DNA of 64,000 bases from Rhizopus arrhizus (GCA_024220505.1 JAKZZE010000003.1:1240001-1304000), one strand, 5' to 3'. Numbered from the stretch's first letter, positions 1 to 11,945 are shown. Notes: generated from the sequence alone by a model not told the origin. Numbers and translations: made by a program.

Positions 1-591
1 AATTTTCTAAGACCATCTTATAACAAAAACAATACCGATAATACTCTTAATAATAATAAAACACAACAACATGTATCAAAATCAGCCACATCAAGGAAAG
101 TAATAAATATCAATAAGTCAACGGAAACCACCAAAAAATATTCCTCTCATAATAATAGCAGATGCGTGCAGCAAACAAAGGCAGATTTGTCAAGTAGCGA
201 TTGCAAAGAAGAACAAGATACCTTCCCAAATTTTCAAGAAAAACCTAAACTCACACGCTCAATTCACACAGCTCCATTATGTCATGCAGCGACAGAAGTC
301 GTTAGTGTCGCAATTTACCAAGATAGAATTGCTACTGTAAATAGACGTGGTAGCATTGCATTATATGCTTTAAATGGCACTACAGCAGCAAAAGTAAACT
401 GTGCATTAATTACTGGTGACTGCCATCAAGAATGGATTCAGGATGAAGAACAATATAGTAGAGAAGATGATGATCTATCAGATGGTTATGACTTTATAAG
501 GTCAAGACTAGCGATGGGGAAAATGGGGCTCATATACGGGGGGAGAAATGGCTCTTTATGGTGGCTTGATTTTGGATGCAGAGCTGTTTAG
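1..591 (+). CDS. C-terminal part of a WD-repeat-like protein (5' end outside window)
   Basis: Frame 1 is open from the first base to the TAG at 589-591, so this is the 3' end of a gene that begins to the left of the window; the GTG at 166 is not a real start. The first ~60 codons are Asn/Ser/Lys-rich low complexity. They are followed by a beta-propeller-like blade (VVSVAIYQDRIATVNRRGSI, then ALYAL) and a last segment with IYGGRNGSLWWLDFG, which resembles the end of WD40 domains in F-box/WD proteins. No F-box is visible because the N-terminus is missing. It converges on the next gene with about 90 bp between stop codons. The WD assignment is inferred from strand-like patterning only; partners and function cannot be given. 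Confidence 0.5.
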   Translation, partial: NFLRPSYNKNNTDNTLNNNKTQQHVSKSATSRKVININKSTETTKKYSSHNNSRCVQQTKADLSSSDCKEEQDTFPNFQEKPKLTRSIHTAPLCHAATEVVSVAIYQDRIATVNRRGSIALYALNGTTAAKVNCALITGDCHQEWIQDEEQYSREDDDLSDGYDFIRSRLAMGKMGLIYGGRNGSLWWLDFGCRAV

Positions 592-682
592 ATTAGATAC
601 TTGTAAGATGTTGATAGAGAATAGAATAAGACAAAATTAATGAAGCCATTGGATTTACTTTTATTAATAAAACCTATTTTAA

Positions 683-1807
683 TTAAACAAAAGTTTCTTG
701 CTTTGCTTTTTTTAAGTTTGAAATCGTATTTGACATTCTTCTTACAGTATCATCCATTGCACTGATGTTATGTCTGGCAAAGAAGTCGCGAACTAAAGTA
801 TCGGGATCAGAGTTATCATAAATACGTAAAATTGTATCAGCACCAGGAACAAAGCAAACAGTTATGTTAAACCAGAGAGTTGGGCTATTCTTTCTTTCTT
901 TGCTGTATGGTACAGAACATGACTTGGTGTTAGCCTCAAAGGTTTTTATAGAATTATCTTTAGAATTTTTTGAATTGTCTTTGTCTTGTGAGCCATCTAG
1001 TAAATATTCTTCTAGAGTTATTTTAATATTGCATTGTTCGTGTTGTTCATTTTCGGCTTGGATAGCCTTTAAAGGAATTTGAATAGTAGATGGACATATG
1101 TCAGTAAGCGTTTGATTCTTATCTTTTGTGACATATGATATTGACTGTTCTTTGTTTTGTTCACGAGCACCAATAGAAGAATTATCTTTGTTCGTTCGCC
1201 ACTTTTCTTTGAACATTAGTTTAGCGTCATCTGAAGATAACAGCAAAGGATTGATTTTAGACTCATCCATGGACATGGTCTTTTGAATAGCTGGTGAAGA
1301 AATATTCCTAGTGCTTTCCATTAAGAAATCAACATATTGCTCTTTGAAAAAGCAAGCTTTAGAAAGCGAGCTCTTGGTAATAATGGGTAAGGCATGTCTT
1401 GATTTCATAGAATTTTTAACACCAAAAAATACTTCTGGTCGTTTCACTAGTTTTCTTGAGCCCTTGAATGAATTATGTTGTCGTTTTGATCGAGCTATGT
1501 ATTTATTTTTATCATTTTCTGGATGTCGTACTGATTTATGAATATGCGGATGCAATGCTGTTTCATCTGTATTAGTACTATCTGACTTCATCTTTACGGA
1601 AGGTACAAACAACAGATGCTGGCCTTTTTCATGATTAAGGCTTTTGTCATCAGTACAGTCATCACAGGTTACATAGCCATCACTGTCTTCAAACAATTCT
1701 TTATTAGTTTCTTTTTCTAATGTTAGATTCTTGAGGGCTTGATCTATACTATCCATACTAGTAGATAAAGAAATACATGTTCCTGTCATTTTTTGCTGCT
1801 TTCCCAT
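683..1807 (-). CDS. Uncharacterised 374-aa protein with a compact C-terminal domain
   Basis: A single-exon ORF of 374 codons begins at ATG 1807 (MGKQQKMTGT). Residues 1-300 are polar, rich in Lys, Ser, Asp and Asn, and probably disordered; there is a CxxC pair in GYVTCDDCTDD near residue 45. The last ~65 residues differ: LWFNITVCFVPGADTILRIY, then DPDTLVRDFFARHNI and a helical end. This alternation of strands, a D-P turn and a helix ending in F..HNI recalls ubiquitin-like or PFU-type folds, but that is only a pattern impression. I do not recognise the family. The 3' end faces the end of the preceding gene. It is likely real, given its length and non-random composition, but has no assigned role. 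Confidence 0.55.
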   Translation of the reverse strand: MGKQQKMTGTCISLSTSMDSIDQALKNLTLEKETNKELFEDSDGYVTCDDCTDDKSLNHEKGQHLLFVPSVKMKSDSTNTDETALHPHIHKSVRHPENDKNKYIARSKRQHNSFKGSRKLVKRPEVFFGVKNSMKSRHALPIITKSSLSKACFFKEQYVDFLMESTRNISSPAIQKTMSMDESKINPLLLSSDDAKLMFKEKWRTNKDNSSIGAREQNKEQSISYVTKDKNQTLTDICPSTIQIPLKAIQAENEQHEQCNIKITLEEYLLDGSQDKDNSKNSKDNSIKTFEANTKSCSVPYSKERKNSPTLWFNITVCFVPGADTILRIYDNSDPDTLVRDFFARHNISAMDDTVRRMSNTISNLKKAKQETFV

Positions 1808-3548
1808 ATTTTTATTTTTAACATGTTGAAAAAAGGATTACCTTTGCTACTGCGTTCGGAATTGTACTTAAAAAATTACAACAAAAGAATAAAATACTCT
1901 AGAAGTAAAAAACGCGTTTTATGCACACATAAATCAAGCAAAACACTATAGAAATTTAAACGCAGTCAACTCCCACAAAAAATAAAACAACCTACTTGAT
2001 TTGTTTGAAGCCTTTCTCTTGGTAAAGGGATACTTGCGTATAAGGCTTAATTGAATCACAGTTAAAAATGTTTGCATAATAAGCTTCTTTATATTTAGAA
2101 TCATTAAACATTTTCCTTAAAATACATTTTAAGAGAAGCTTTTCTTTTTTTCTACATGATAGTGTAATACGATAATTATACAAAGTACACCATGCAGTTA
2201 ACTTTATCATTACTGCTCTTTACACTATATCATCTAAATGCAAAAGAATGGATTGCAACTTTTAAAGTAATATAGCATTGTCAAAAGGAGCACAAAAACG
2301 AAAACAAAGAAAAGGAAGCTGGCGTTTCTATAAAGTGTAGAATAACTTTGCTCTCATTTACAAATAATATCAAGTAAACGTAACATGAAACATAGAGCTT
2401 CTTAAAAAGTACGTCTTATGTCATAAGTGAAAAAGCAATATGATCGTATAGATCGATTGTATTTACAACATTAAACTTCTATTCACTACAAATCAAAGCC
2501 CTTCATATCTTCAATCTAAATATAAACCTCTAAAGATACAATATAAAACACTTGTACTCAAAACAATTTTTTCTTATGAATTAATAGCCTTCAACTTTGT
2601 ATGTTTTGTTAAGAACTGCATTAGTCATAATTAAATTGTCCTTTTTTGGGATTTTCATGTATTATTCACGGTCATAGGCACCTATGGTTGTTTGTTTCTA
2701 AAAAAGCAGAATTATCCGTTTGAATCTAAAAACTAAAAGTGGCGCTATGGGTATCATTTACGTACTCAGTTTGGCTCCATTTTGAATTATGACCTTTATT
2801 TAGGCTTTTAGTATTTGCATATAGCCACTTTTTTGATTTCATATGAAAACTACTTGCTCTGTGTTGAAAAGATTTGTGTTATTTTGTTTTCGAAACAATT
2901 CATACTACGCCACTTTACATTATATCATAATAGCACATATAATCTATCATTTATATTTCATCTTCAATGTTACGAGAAGCAAGTCTGACCTCATTTACAA
3001 ATAGATTATTTAACAGTTGCAAAGGGTTAAGCATACTAGTACTTGTACGAAATGGAGCTCTAATTTTGTTCAATCTTCAATCTTCTTTTCTTGTTAATTT
3101 TTGTATTAGCAATTATCAAGAAGATATGCTTTTCAATTTGATGATCGCAGAATTTATATAACTATATGCACAAAAATGGCGCGAAGAATGGCAATAGAGG
3201 AGAGTGTTTAATACTTTTCATTTACTAATCTGTACTACCAAAGTCAAGGTTGAAAAAGATCTATGATCTTATGTTATACCCCTTGTATTGCTCAAAGACT
3301 ATTAGACATAGAATAAAAGATAAAAATGCCACTATAAAATAAATATTAAAGGATGCATTCTCTCCTAGATTCCTCCCCTATTTTTAACCGTTAATTTTTC
3401 AGCTGCTTGCCGATATATAGTTGTTTATAGTTCATCCTACAGGTTTCTTTTTCTTGCTTTTTTTTCTCTTTTCTTTTACATTGTCACCTTTCTATTTTTT
3501 ATCTTCTTTATTACTATACTCTCAAACTAATTAGTGAGCACCTTGTTC
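1808..3548. other. Gene-free spacer, AT-rich
   Basis: About 1.7 kb between the divergently oriented starts of the 374-aa protein and the sulfate permease. Short ORFs here (for example around 1992-2210 and 2967-3161) have biased AT-rich composition and no recognisable motif. The last ~130 bp before the permease ATG is pyrimidine-rich (T/C runs with TTTCTTTT), typical of fungal promoters or 5' leaders. Nothing else is supported. Confidence 0.5.
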
Positions 3549-6055
3549 ATGTCATACATAGAGGGAATGAATACATCAAAGGAAAGAATAGTAATCGATT
3601 ACGCGCCTCTGACTTTGAGACAAAAATTACAAATTGCTTTACACCAACTACCAAAGTCAATTGTAAATTATCTTACAGACTTACTTCCTATTATACAGTG
3701 GATTCATCACTATAATACGTCCGTAAGTGTTTATTAATAGCAAAATGACGCTAGAGCTGACACAAACTAAATATCCATGTTAGTGGCTAATTCAGGATAT
3801 GATTGCTGGCATCACTGTAGGGATGCTCATTGTACCACAGGGCATCGCCTATGCCAAAATTGCCAATCTCGATCCCCAATATGGACTATAGTAAGGCGAT
3901 TTTGGGTATAAAATTAACATTTATCTTACTGTTTTTTTTTCTTGCAGTACTTCTTTTGTAGGAGTTTCTTTGTATTGTTTTTTTGGTACATCAAAAGATA
4001 TCAGTATAGGACCCATAAGTAAGTAAATAAACTTTGAAATGGCAAACGAATCGAGCAACTAATGATTTATATCACAGCTATTGTTTCTCTACTTGTTGGT
4101 CAAGCCATTACACAAGTGAAAAGCACGCATCCAGAAATAACTGGTCCAGAAGTTGCCGTCACTTTATCCCTTTTTGCCGGTGTCGTCACGTTGCTTGTAA
4201 GTCTTACTCGATTAGGCGCTCTTGTTGAATTTATTTCAGAACCTACTATTGCTGGATATATGACCGGCTCTGCTATCACAATATCATTTGGTCAGTGGCC
4301 AAAGCTATTTGGTGTTCAAAAAGTGGATACTCATGATGCAGATTACAAGATATTTTACGAATTTTTCAAGAACCTGAACACAACAAGGATTGATGCTGCT
4401 TTTGGGCTGGTAACTTTGTTCATACTTTATGGAGTCAGATGGGGAAGTGCACGCCTATCAAAACGATTTTCTCGATGTAGCAAATTCCTGTTCTTTTTTA
4501 ACATCATGAGAAGTGGGTTGGTAGTGATCGTTGGTACACTGATATCGTATTTAATCAACCGAAAAGACAAAGATCATCCTATCATCGACATCATTGAAGA
4601 AGTGCCTGCTGGATTTGAAGCCATGGCCATCCCGAGCTTAAACTTGACAGTACTAAAAGAAGCAAGCACGATGCTACCTTCTATTGTTGTTATATTAATT
4701 CTAGAGCACATTTCGGTCGCCAAAGCATTTAGCCGTACCAACAACTATACCATTAACTCAAATCAAGAGATACTAGCCATTGGTCTAAGTAATCTTATTG
4801 GTTCATTTTTTGGGTTGTGTACAAAAGAAAACATAAATGAAACTTATTTGCAGATCAAGCTAACTTTTTACTTCTACTGTATAGAGCATATCCAAGTACA
4901 GGAGCATTTAGTCGAACAGCTGTAATGGCTCGTTCAGGCGCTAAAACACCTATAGCCGGTGTATTTTCCGGCGCTGTTGTTGTTCTTGCCCTTTATGTAT
5001 TAACACCAGCATTCTACTATATTCCTGAGGCTGTTCTTGCTGCAGTCGTTATTCATGCTGTTCTTGACCTAATGGCAGGTCCAAAATTTTTGAAGGCGCT
5101 TTGGAAAACCAGCATTATTGAATTTATGATTTTCGTAATAACTGTTATTATAGCATGCTTTTTAGATATTGAAACAGCCATTTACGTATCTGTCGGGTTA
5201 TACATTTTGCTTCTTTTCATTCGTTTATCACGTCCGCCTGTTGTCTCTGTAGGTCGTATTAGAAGCAACACAACGCCGGACATTGACATTAGTCAAATTC
5301 AAATATACCTTAACTCAGAGTCACCTTCTGCAACCGAATCATTTAATGAATATCTCGATGATATCTACAATCAAGAAGACGCTCATTATATCTATGTAGA
5401 TGAAGAGGATCCCAACTTTTCCAATTTAATTACTGCTCTTCCTGAAGGTATTCTTATCATCAGGCCAACACAATCCATACTTTATCCTAGTGCGAACCAT
5501 ATATCTGAGTATATTCTCAACCTTGTTAAAGCTCGAACGAGACCAGCAAATAGCAACAATACAGAATCTAATGCCGACGTTAAGCCATGGAATGAGGTCG
5601 TATCAAGACATGATGTAATGCAACGTGTTACAGCAAAACCATATTTAAAAGCTATTGTGTTTGATTTTTGCTCAGTCTATCGTTTAGATGTTACCGCAAT
5701 TCATGTATTCTTGTCGCTCAAATCCACTATCGAGAAGCATGCTAGAAAAGAAATTGAATGGCATTTCTGTCGCATTCCTAATCAAAATGTCAGACAACTC
5801 CTTATACAGTCTGGATTTGGGCAGCTCCCATCTTGCACTGAAAAGGAAGGCGAAACGATGATGAATTCGAGCAGTGGCGACGCTGAAGCAGCAATTGGAA
5901 AGAGTGCTGTGCCTACAAAAAGTAACTATTACTTAAGTAAGGGGAGAGTTTACAGAGAAAATACATGTTCGTCAATGCCAATTGATAAATACCCAACGTT
6001 TCATTGGGATATCGAATCTGCCATTCGATCAATTAATGAAAGAATCAATGATTAG
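3549..6055 (+). CDS. Sulfate permease, SLC26/SulP family
   Basis: Proton-coupled sulfate uptake at the plasma membrane is the expected role (family of yeast Sul1/Sul2). Five exons: 3549-3722, 3784-3890, 3948-4018, 4078-4813, 4885-6055. They give 752 aa, and every junction phase closes. The SulP signature is spread over exons 2-3: DMIAGITVGMLIVPQGIAYA, then NLDPQYGLY, then GTSKDISIGP. Many hydrophobic segments follow, with the FSRTAVMARSGAKTPIAGVF block just after the last intron. A C-terminal STAS domain is visible around residues 520-700 (KAIVFDFCSVYRLDVTAIHV). The start ATG 3549 is preferred over ATG 3567; an upstream in-frame GTG is unlikely to be used. Whether the substrate is sulfate rather than another anion is inferred from the fungal SulP family. 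The fourth intron has an atypical donor (GTTGTG). Confidence 0.92.
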
Positions 6056-7257
6056 AATACAAGGCAGCACACATTATTAATACACAAAGTTATCCCACTT
6101 TATGAAACAAATTGTTAAATTTAATAAACTATATACATATAAAAAAAGGAGACAAGGCAAGACACTGAGCTAAGGATAACTAATATTGACTATAATTAAG
6201 ACTATTATGTGTTCATTGGATTTTCAATAGCCAATGGAAGCACTATAGCCTTCTTGTCCAATGTTTTGACTAATTCAGTTTTGAATATTGTCATGGAAAA
6301 CACTTAGACATTCAGTAAATCCATAGCAGGTATTTGCTTGTTATATTCTAATACGTATCAAGGGTAACAACAGAAATAAAGGGTTCTTAGTTATTCTTGT
6401 GATTACCATATCAAAAGCTGAATGCATATGTTTTTTGTAAAGAATAAAACGATGCGATAGGCAACAAACGCTATCAAATGATAATTAATTTTGCGAATCT
6501 CAAAGTAATAAAATAATTTTAATTTAAAAGTTTCTATTCAAGCCAATATTCTACGTAAAAATGCTTATTTGAAGTATTGTAGACTCAAAGAATGACTTTT
6601 GGTATACATGAAAGATAACAAAATCTTGAAAGAATTTCTGCTCTGCTTTTACGTGACGTTAGTTTATGGCAGTCAAATGAATAATAAAAAATTTTTTTAG
6701 ATGAAAAAGTATAAAGTCAGGAATAAGTCAAGTTTACACCGATTTTCTTCTTTATTAATATTGTACTGCTTTTAGTTTTTTTCTCTCGGTAAGTTCAAAT
6801 GAATACATTCATAAATGTAGAGTGATGATTGTATAAAATGGGAATCTCTCTGAAAATAATGAAAGAGAACATTATATAACTTCTATACTGAAAACTTTTA
6901 TGAAGCATTTTTTATGTTTTAACAAATACTAATTTTTAATTTTGAAATAGGGAAAAAGAAGGAAAAGCAAAGAAAGATCAATGTTTACATATTCTTTTGG
7001 TAAGTTTATCTTTTTAAATCGTATCTTTTATGGTGATGATAAAAATGGTTTCAACTACTTCATGCACCACCACGCGTAGGCTTCGGCCTTTGACGATGGC
7101 GAAACATAAAGTTAACTGAAATGTAAAAGATACGATTACTTTCCTTCTATAAGTTTACTTATTTTTTCTTTTATAGGCTATTTATATGTATGAATAACCA
7201 TTTGAATAAATAAACAATTTGATTTTGTTAAAAAAGATTATTTTTGTAAGAAAATGT
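6056..7257. other. Convergent intergenic spacer
   Basis: About 1.2 kb between the 3' ends of the permease and the Vps10 gene. It is AT-rich with scattered T and A runs. A potential tiny two-exon ORF near 6981-7110 runs into a stop immediately after its would-be splice and is not supported. No RNA gene or repeat was recognised. Confidence 0.5.
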
Positions 7258-10200
7258 TTAAGTATTATTAAAGCCGTCAAGTTCAGATACATTATCAATT
7301 AAGCATTCATCTGAATTATGATCTTGTAATAGAATATCTGTTTGTTCATCTAAAAAAGTGCGGGCATTTTCATTTCCTCCACTACGTGTAAAGTAAGATG
7401 GCAGAAGGGTAGTCTTGATCATATCTGTAATGTCTGACAAGAATCTCGGAAGGGTAATACGAGACATAGTGCCAGTAATTGCTGTTGGAATAGCAACCGC
7501 AATTTTCACTAATTTTGTAGTAACAGAACTGGAAAGTATATTTGATCTTACTTGTTGTACGCTGTCTGGAAGATAAATACGACTGTAACAGCAATTAAAT
7601 TAGAAAAAATAAGAGCACAAAGATCAACAGACTTACCCAAATCCTGCATGCTTGCGATAATAAAGAATGCCGAATACAAGCCCTACGCTGAGAATAGCCG
7701 AGATAAAAAGAACTGTCCATGCATCTCCAAGTCCCTTTATACTAGGACACATGATCTTTTCTCCTAATTTGTCTAATTCTAATCCACCTCTGCAAGTGGA
7801 TGCAGCAACCTTTCGGTAACTATTTATAACAATATCAGTCACGTTCTCAAAACAGCACATTTTCCTCACGTACCCAGATGGTGTATAATAAAAGTCTATA
7901 CTGTTGTCACACGTAGGTACTAAAGGTAGCAACCCATGGACCAAAGTACAATTGTTGCTTGAATCTCTCACGTAGTTATAGTCGCTTTGTTAAAGATCAT
8001 ATGAATATCTTACAATGGACTTATTTTATATCTTACCACTCGTAATCTTCTTCTGTACAAGTGCAATCACGAACAATCTCCTTTGGTTGAACTAACTTTT
8101 CTCCAATATAACAGTCATGATCTCTAATACGACGATGATATACGCTCTCATGGCCAAATAAGCATTTTTCGCCTCTTGTATTTTCAGGACTCCAAAGTTC
8201 AAAGTCATCATCATTGGGATGGTCTAAATCTAGTACACCTGGATCCAAATAAAAATAAGCATCTAAAAAAAATCTTTTGTTGTCAGCTTACATTTGTTTG
8301 GGCGAAGTGGACTAAAATCTATATGAATTGCAACTGTTTTGCCACCCTTTAGTCCAAATAAAACATATTTTTGGCTTGTACCGTCAGGCTGAGTAATGAT
8401 ATCTTCAATGATCATACGGTTATCTTTAGTTGTGAATTCATAAGTGGCCCATGTTAATCCTTCATTTGTTGTATACTTGATGCTATTTGTAGGCTGTTTG
8501 TTATCTGCCAGAACCAGAAGTGAGCCCTGATCGGCAAATTCCCATAGGTGAGCCCCTTTGGCAATTTCAATCCAGGTCTTACCAGCATCTCGAGTTAAAA
8601 ACATATTACCGTCGCGATAATCTGTAAGATGACCACCTACATTACCAACACCCACCATCAAGCCAACTGCGCTGGACAAACTAAATAGATCATGCGGATT
8701 CTGACGCTCAGAGTAACAGTGCAAATTCAAAAAGCAAGTATCGGGAGGGCATATGTACAAATCTCCATTACTATCTCTTTTAGGTGCCTCAATTTTATGC
8801 CAGTGTGCACCAGCATCAACTGTGATATGTGTGGATAATTTTTTATGATCACCACGATTGACTTGACCAGGATTTGTAACAGTATTTGCAATAGAGATGC
8901 CTTCAATACCTTGCATTTTTTCGAAATCAACAATACCCATCTCATTACGATTTACATTTTTCAAAGAGTCAACATAATAAGTTCCATTAGAGTTAGAAGT
9001 AAAAATCGTGCCGTATTCACTGCCTCTTTGTACATTAGTTGTTACATGTATCCATAGTGAATCAACTGATTCCATAATAGTGAATGCCTATTTATAAAGA
9101 AAAAAGATATGTTAATAATCACTTTGCATACTTTATAATAAAGAGTATTAACTTCTGGAGACAAACCAAAGTTCGCTGGAAAGGACGCAGGAGCAAAATT
9201 GTTTCCGTCCATGCTGACAAACAAGCGAAGATTCATTCCGCCACCCTTGGGTACGGCTGCCACCATGTACCTTCCAAATATTGTTATTCCAATAATATTG
9301 TCAAACAAAATCCTCTTTTCATGAAAGTAGTTTTCTGAAGAAACAAGCTGAACCGAGCTGTCAAATAAAGTTAACTGATTGCCTAATTGCTCTTGGTGTT
9401 GCTCACATAGTATGGAGTCATGATGAGCATCCTTTATACCACCTCCTCTACCCCAAAAGCAGCTTCGGACATATGTACTAATAGGAATCCAGATACGGCC
9501 ATTGTTTTTAGAATAAAATGCTTCAGAATGGCAATCAGACGTAAAGCCTCTCTGACAGTTTCGTTCACCAACGTAAATCAAGTAGTCTGGATCACTGTTA
9601 TGAAAGTTTATGGTTGTCCCTTGGATGTTTGTGAGAGAATTTAGGGGTACGTTCATTTTATCGAAATTAGCTCCTTTGTCTGTTGTTATGAAATGATTTA
9701 TGCCTTCTGTAATAAAGTAAACGCGTTGTTGAAAATATGGATTTTGATGCATTGAAATAATTTTATGGTTGGGAAAAAGCTCCTTCCAATTGTAGCCGTC
9801 ATTTTCACTAATCCATATTTTACCATCCATTGTTCGAACAATAACACGGTCTGTGTCACTAAAGTAGATATAGTTCTCAATACGATCCGTGAACATAAAC
9901 GCACTTGATATGATATTTCCAGGGTGTTGAGAGCGAGATGATAAACTAGAAGCAGTGAAACCAGGTTTGCTATTAGTGAGAATTCTTTTCGACACTTTAT
10001 TTTTGTCCATTGTATCACCAACTGGTTTTTCTGAACTCAAGACATACGCCTATGAAAAAGATTCAAATTTTATTTGTTTTAAGAAAAGTTGTTTATCTTA
10101 TAGTTACTTTGTCATTGTAAATTTGTTCATACAAGTGTTTGCTCGATAAATTTTCAAACTCTGTTCTTGCTACAATTTGAGTGGATACAAGTTTATAAAA

Positions 10201-10287
10201 AAGCAGTGATATAAAAAACATACAAAAGAGAGATAAAACCCTGCAAGCTTGTGTTGAGGTTTTCATTATGATTTGTTTGAAATTCAA
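7258..10287 (-). CDS. VPS10: Vps10/sortilin-type vacuolar sorting receptor
   Basis: Type I receptor that cycles between the late Golgi and endosomes and carries soluble vacuolar hydrolases. Six exons on the minus strand: 10287-10108, 10049-9132, 9087-8292, 8238-8037, 7984-7637, 7582-7258; 922 aa with all phases closing. It has an N-terminal hydrophobic signal (residues ~15-35), then Vps10 propeller repeats with sortilin-type Asp boxes (SENDGYNWKELF, SKNNGRIWIPI, TRDAGKTWIEI, TTNEGLTWATY). A Cys-rich 10CC-like segment follows (NKCVLDLDHPNDDDFELWSP, DCTCTEEDYEC). There is one transmembrane helix around residue 790 (VLFISAILSVGLVFGILYY) and a ~110-aa cytosolic tail ending in acidic sorting-like motifs. 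Length fits one Vps10 domain, unlike yeast Vps10, which has two. The 53-nt intron at 8239-8291 removes an apparent frame break. ATG 10266 is an alternative start. Confidence 0.93.
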
Positions 10288-10676
10288 TAATTACGAATCG
10301 ACAAAAGAAAGCGCTTTTAAGCTCTGGTTGAATAATTCTTTTTACTTTTTTTAATAAAGCAAGGAATTTCGCTTTGAAAAGAACTCGTTAGTTACTATTG
10401 AAACAAGTAAATGATACATTTGGTTTGTTTTCATTAATGAATGATTAGAACTATTCATGCAAATACCATCCTAATGTATAAGCTATCAAAGAAAGTTGTT
10501 TTATTAAATAGAGCTGAGAATGTTGTAGTCAATTTACATTTTTTATCATAGAATTTGACAGAGCTCTGGCAAAAAGTATAAACATATGCAAGCATCAGTT
10601 TAGAGCATAAGGTACTTTCATGTATGCGTTTACGGTTTATTAATCTTTATAGAGCCTAGATACCTACACCAGCTAT

Positions 10677-10730
10677 GAATTACTTCAATAAAACACTATA
10701 GTTAGTAATAGTGTTTTATTGAAGTAATTC
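10677..10730. repeat. Perfect 23-bp inverted repeat with 8-nt loop
   Basis: Left arm 10677-10699 and right arm 10708-10730 are exact reverse complements (GAATTACTTCAATAAAACAC... / ...GTGTTTTATTGAAGTAATTC), separated by AGTTAGTA. It lies in the spacer upstream of the Vps10 start, next to the low-coordinate end of the decayed retroelement-like ORF. It could be a residual transposon terminus, a cruciform or an RNA hairpin; the sequence does not decide. Confidence 0.9.
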
Positions 10731-10799
10731 AGGAAACGAAAGAAAGATTTTTCTCAGACAAACTATTATTAAAATAAAATTGCAATATTTATAGTCAAA

Positions 10800-11750
10800 A
10801 AGATGTCTAGACAACAGTCGCCATCTGGGAGATCTTCCGACTTTTACAAATTAATTATACATCATGGTATTGAGTGAGGCTACAAGTTTCTTAAATAACC
10901 TAATAACATCAGGGATGGCAAAGCGGAAAGCTGAGAAAATCATAGACCAGTGAGAAGACCAGTTGGCGAGTAGCTAAGGCCTCATTAATCCATTGTTGAG
11001 CAGTAAAATATCGTGCGATGCTAGAAACCAAATGTGGACGGATGAACCTCAAAGTGCGAATGCATCGATCTTGATGAAGGGCGTATCCTAGTCTTGTACG
11101 ATCTTCAACAGAGCATTCGCTGTAGTTAGTATCTGCAATGTGCTCAGGTGATGATGGAGAGAAAGCAGAAACAATCTCAATTTACATTCATGTAAAGTTG
11201 CGACAAGTTCTGATTCGAAAGCCTGATAAACCAAGAGTTCAATGACAGAACGTGCAAGGAAACTTATATCTATGATACGATTGGTATTGTTGCCCAGACG
11301 ATGAAATCATCTTCGTATTTCAACTTGGCTCAAACGACGAGACCGAAGATGTAGATGATATCATATCCAGTGAATTCGGTAGATGGTGTGGGGAATGCAC
11401 GTGCAGTTGTGCTGCGCTTGAAAGTCGATGTAAGAACACGATGTTTTGGAGTTTTTTTTTCTTTAACGGTTGTGATCCATTTCGCGGTATCTGCGACATT
11501 GGTAGTACTCTTAGGGGCATATTGACTTATTTTAGTACTAAGAGTTTCGGTTACAAGTGAATCAGTAACATTGTTGCTGACGGTAGCGGACGTGTTTTTG
11601 ATCTTTTTGGACCTTGCTACAGCGTTGGATGCGGACAATTGAGTAGCAACTGCAATCATTCGGTCAAATTCTCCATTCAAGTGATGGTTAACTGACCCTA
11701 GTGATTCGAATCAGGTGACAAGTTCGACGATTTGGTCATAAAGATTAGCC
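10800..11750 (-). mobile_element. Decayed retroelement-like ORF (Mucoromycota repetitive family)
   Basis: Reading the minus strand, an open segment at 11680-11330 (MNGEFDRMIAVATQLSASNA, then TAKWITTVKEKKTPKHRVL and FPTPSTEFTGYDIIYIF) is followed after frame breaks by protein-like pieces. These include SFLARSVIELLVYQAFESEL, CSVEDRTRLGYALHQDRCIR and SSIARYFTAQQWINEAL, down to about 10900. The order and style match what I remember of a multicopy ORF in Mucorales genomes, thought to be the first ORF of a LINE-like element, with an Ala/Lys/Ser-rich N-terminus and a compact domain. Several frameshifts and stops show that it is dead. No reverse transcriptase is present in the window. The class assignment is from memory and unverified. 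Confidence 0.45.
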
Positions 11751-11945
11751 AAAATGGTGGTTAAATCAAACTGATTTGCGTTTTCCGTTGTAATGAAAGA
11801 TTGAAATTATACAGATATGTATCGACTAGTATTGGTGGATAGTTGTTAGCAGTTGGATGCTTAAAAATGCAAATAAATTTCAAGTTGAATTTCAAAGTTA
11901 TCGTAAAAGTTGAAACACAATGATGATTAGTTGGTGTGTACACGG

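Noticed and set aside
1992..2210. 72-codon minus-strand ORF in the spacer
   Set aside because: AT-biased composition, no motif, no splice context, and length expected by chance.
6981..7110. Possible two-exon mini-gene (MFTYSFG then GCTTCGGCC)
   Set aside because: The frame stops two codons after the splice in the natural phase; no support.
8239..8291. Apparent frameshift in the Vps10 gene at a T8 run
   Set aside because: A 53-nt intron with GTAAGC donor and CCAG acceptor joins NKC to VLDLDHPNDDDFELW in phase and fits the family, so no frameshift is needed.
11703..11720. GATTCGAATCAGGT resembling a tRNA T-arm
   Set aside because: No acceptor stem or anticodon arm can be built around it; the word lies inside the decayed retroelement region.
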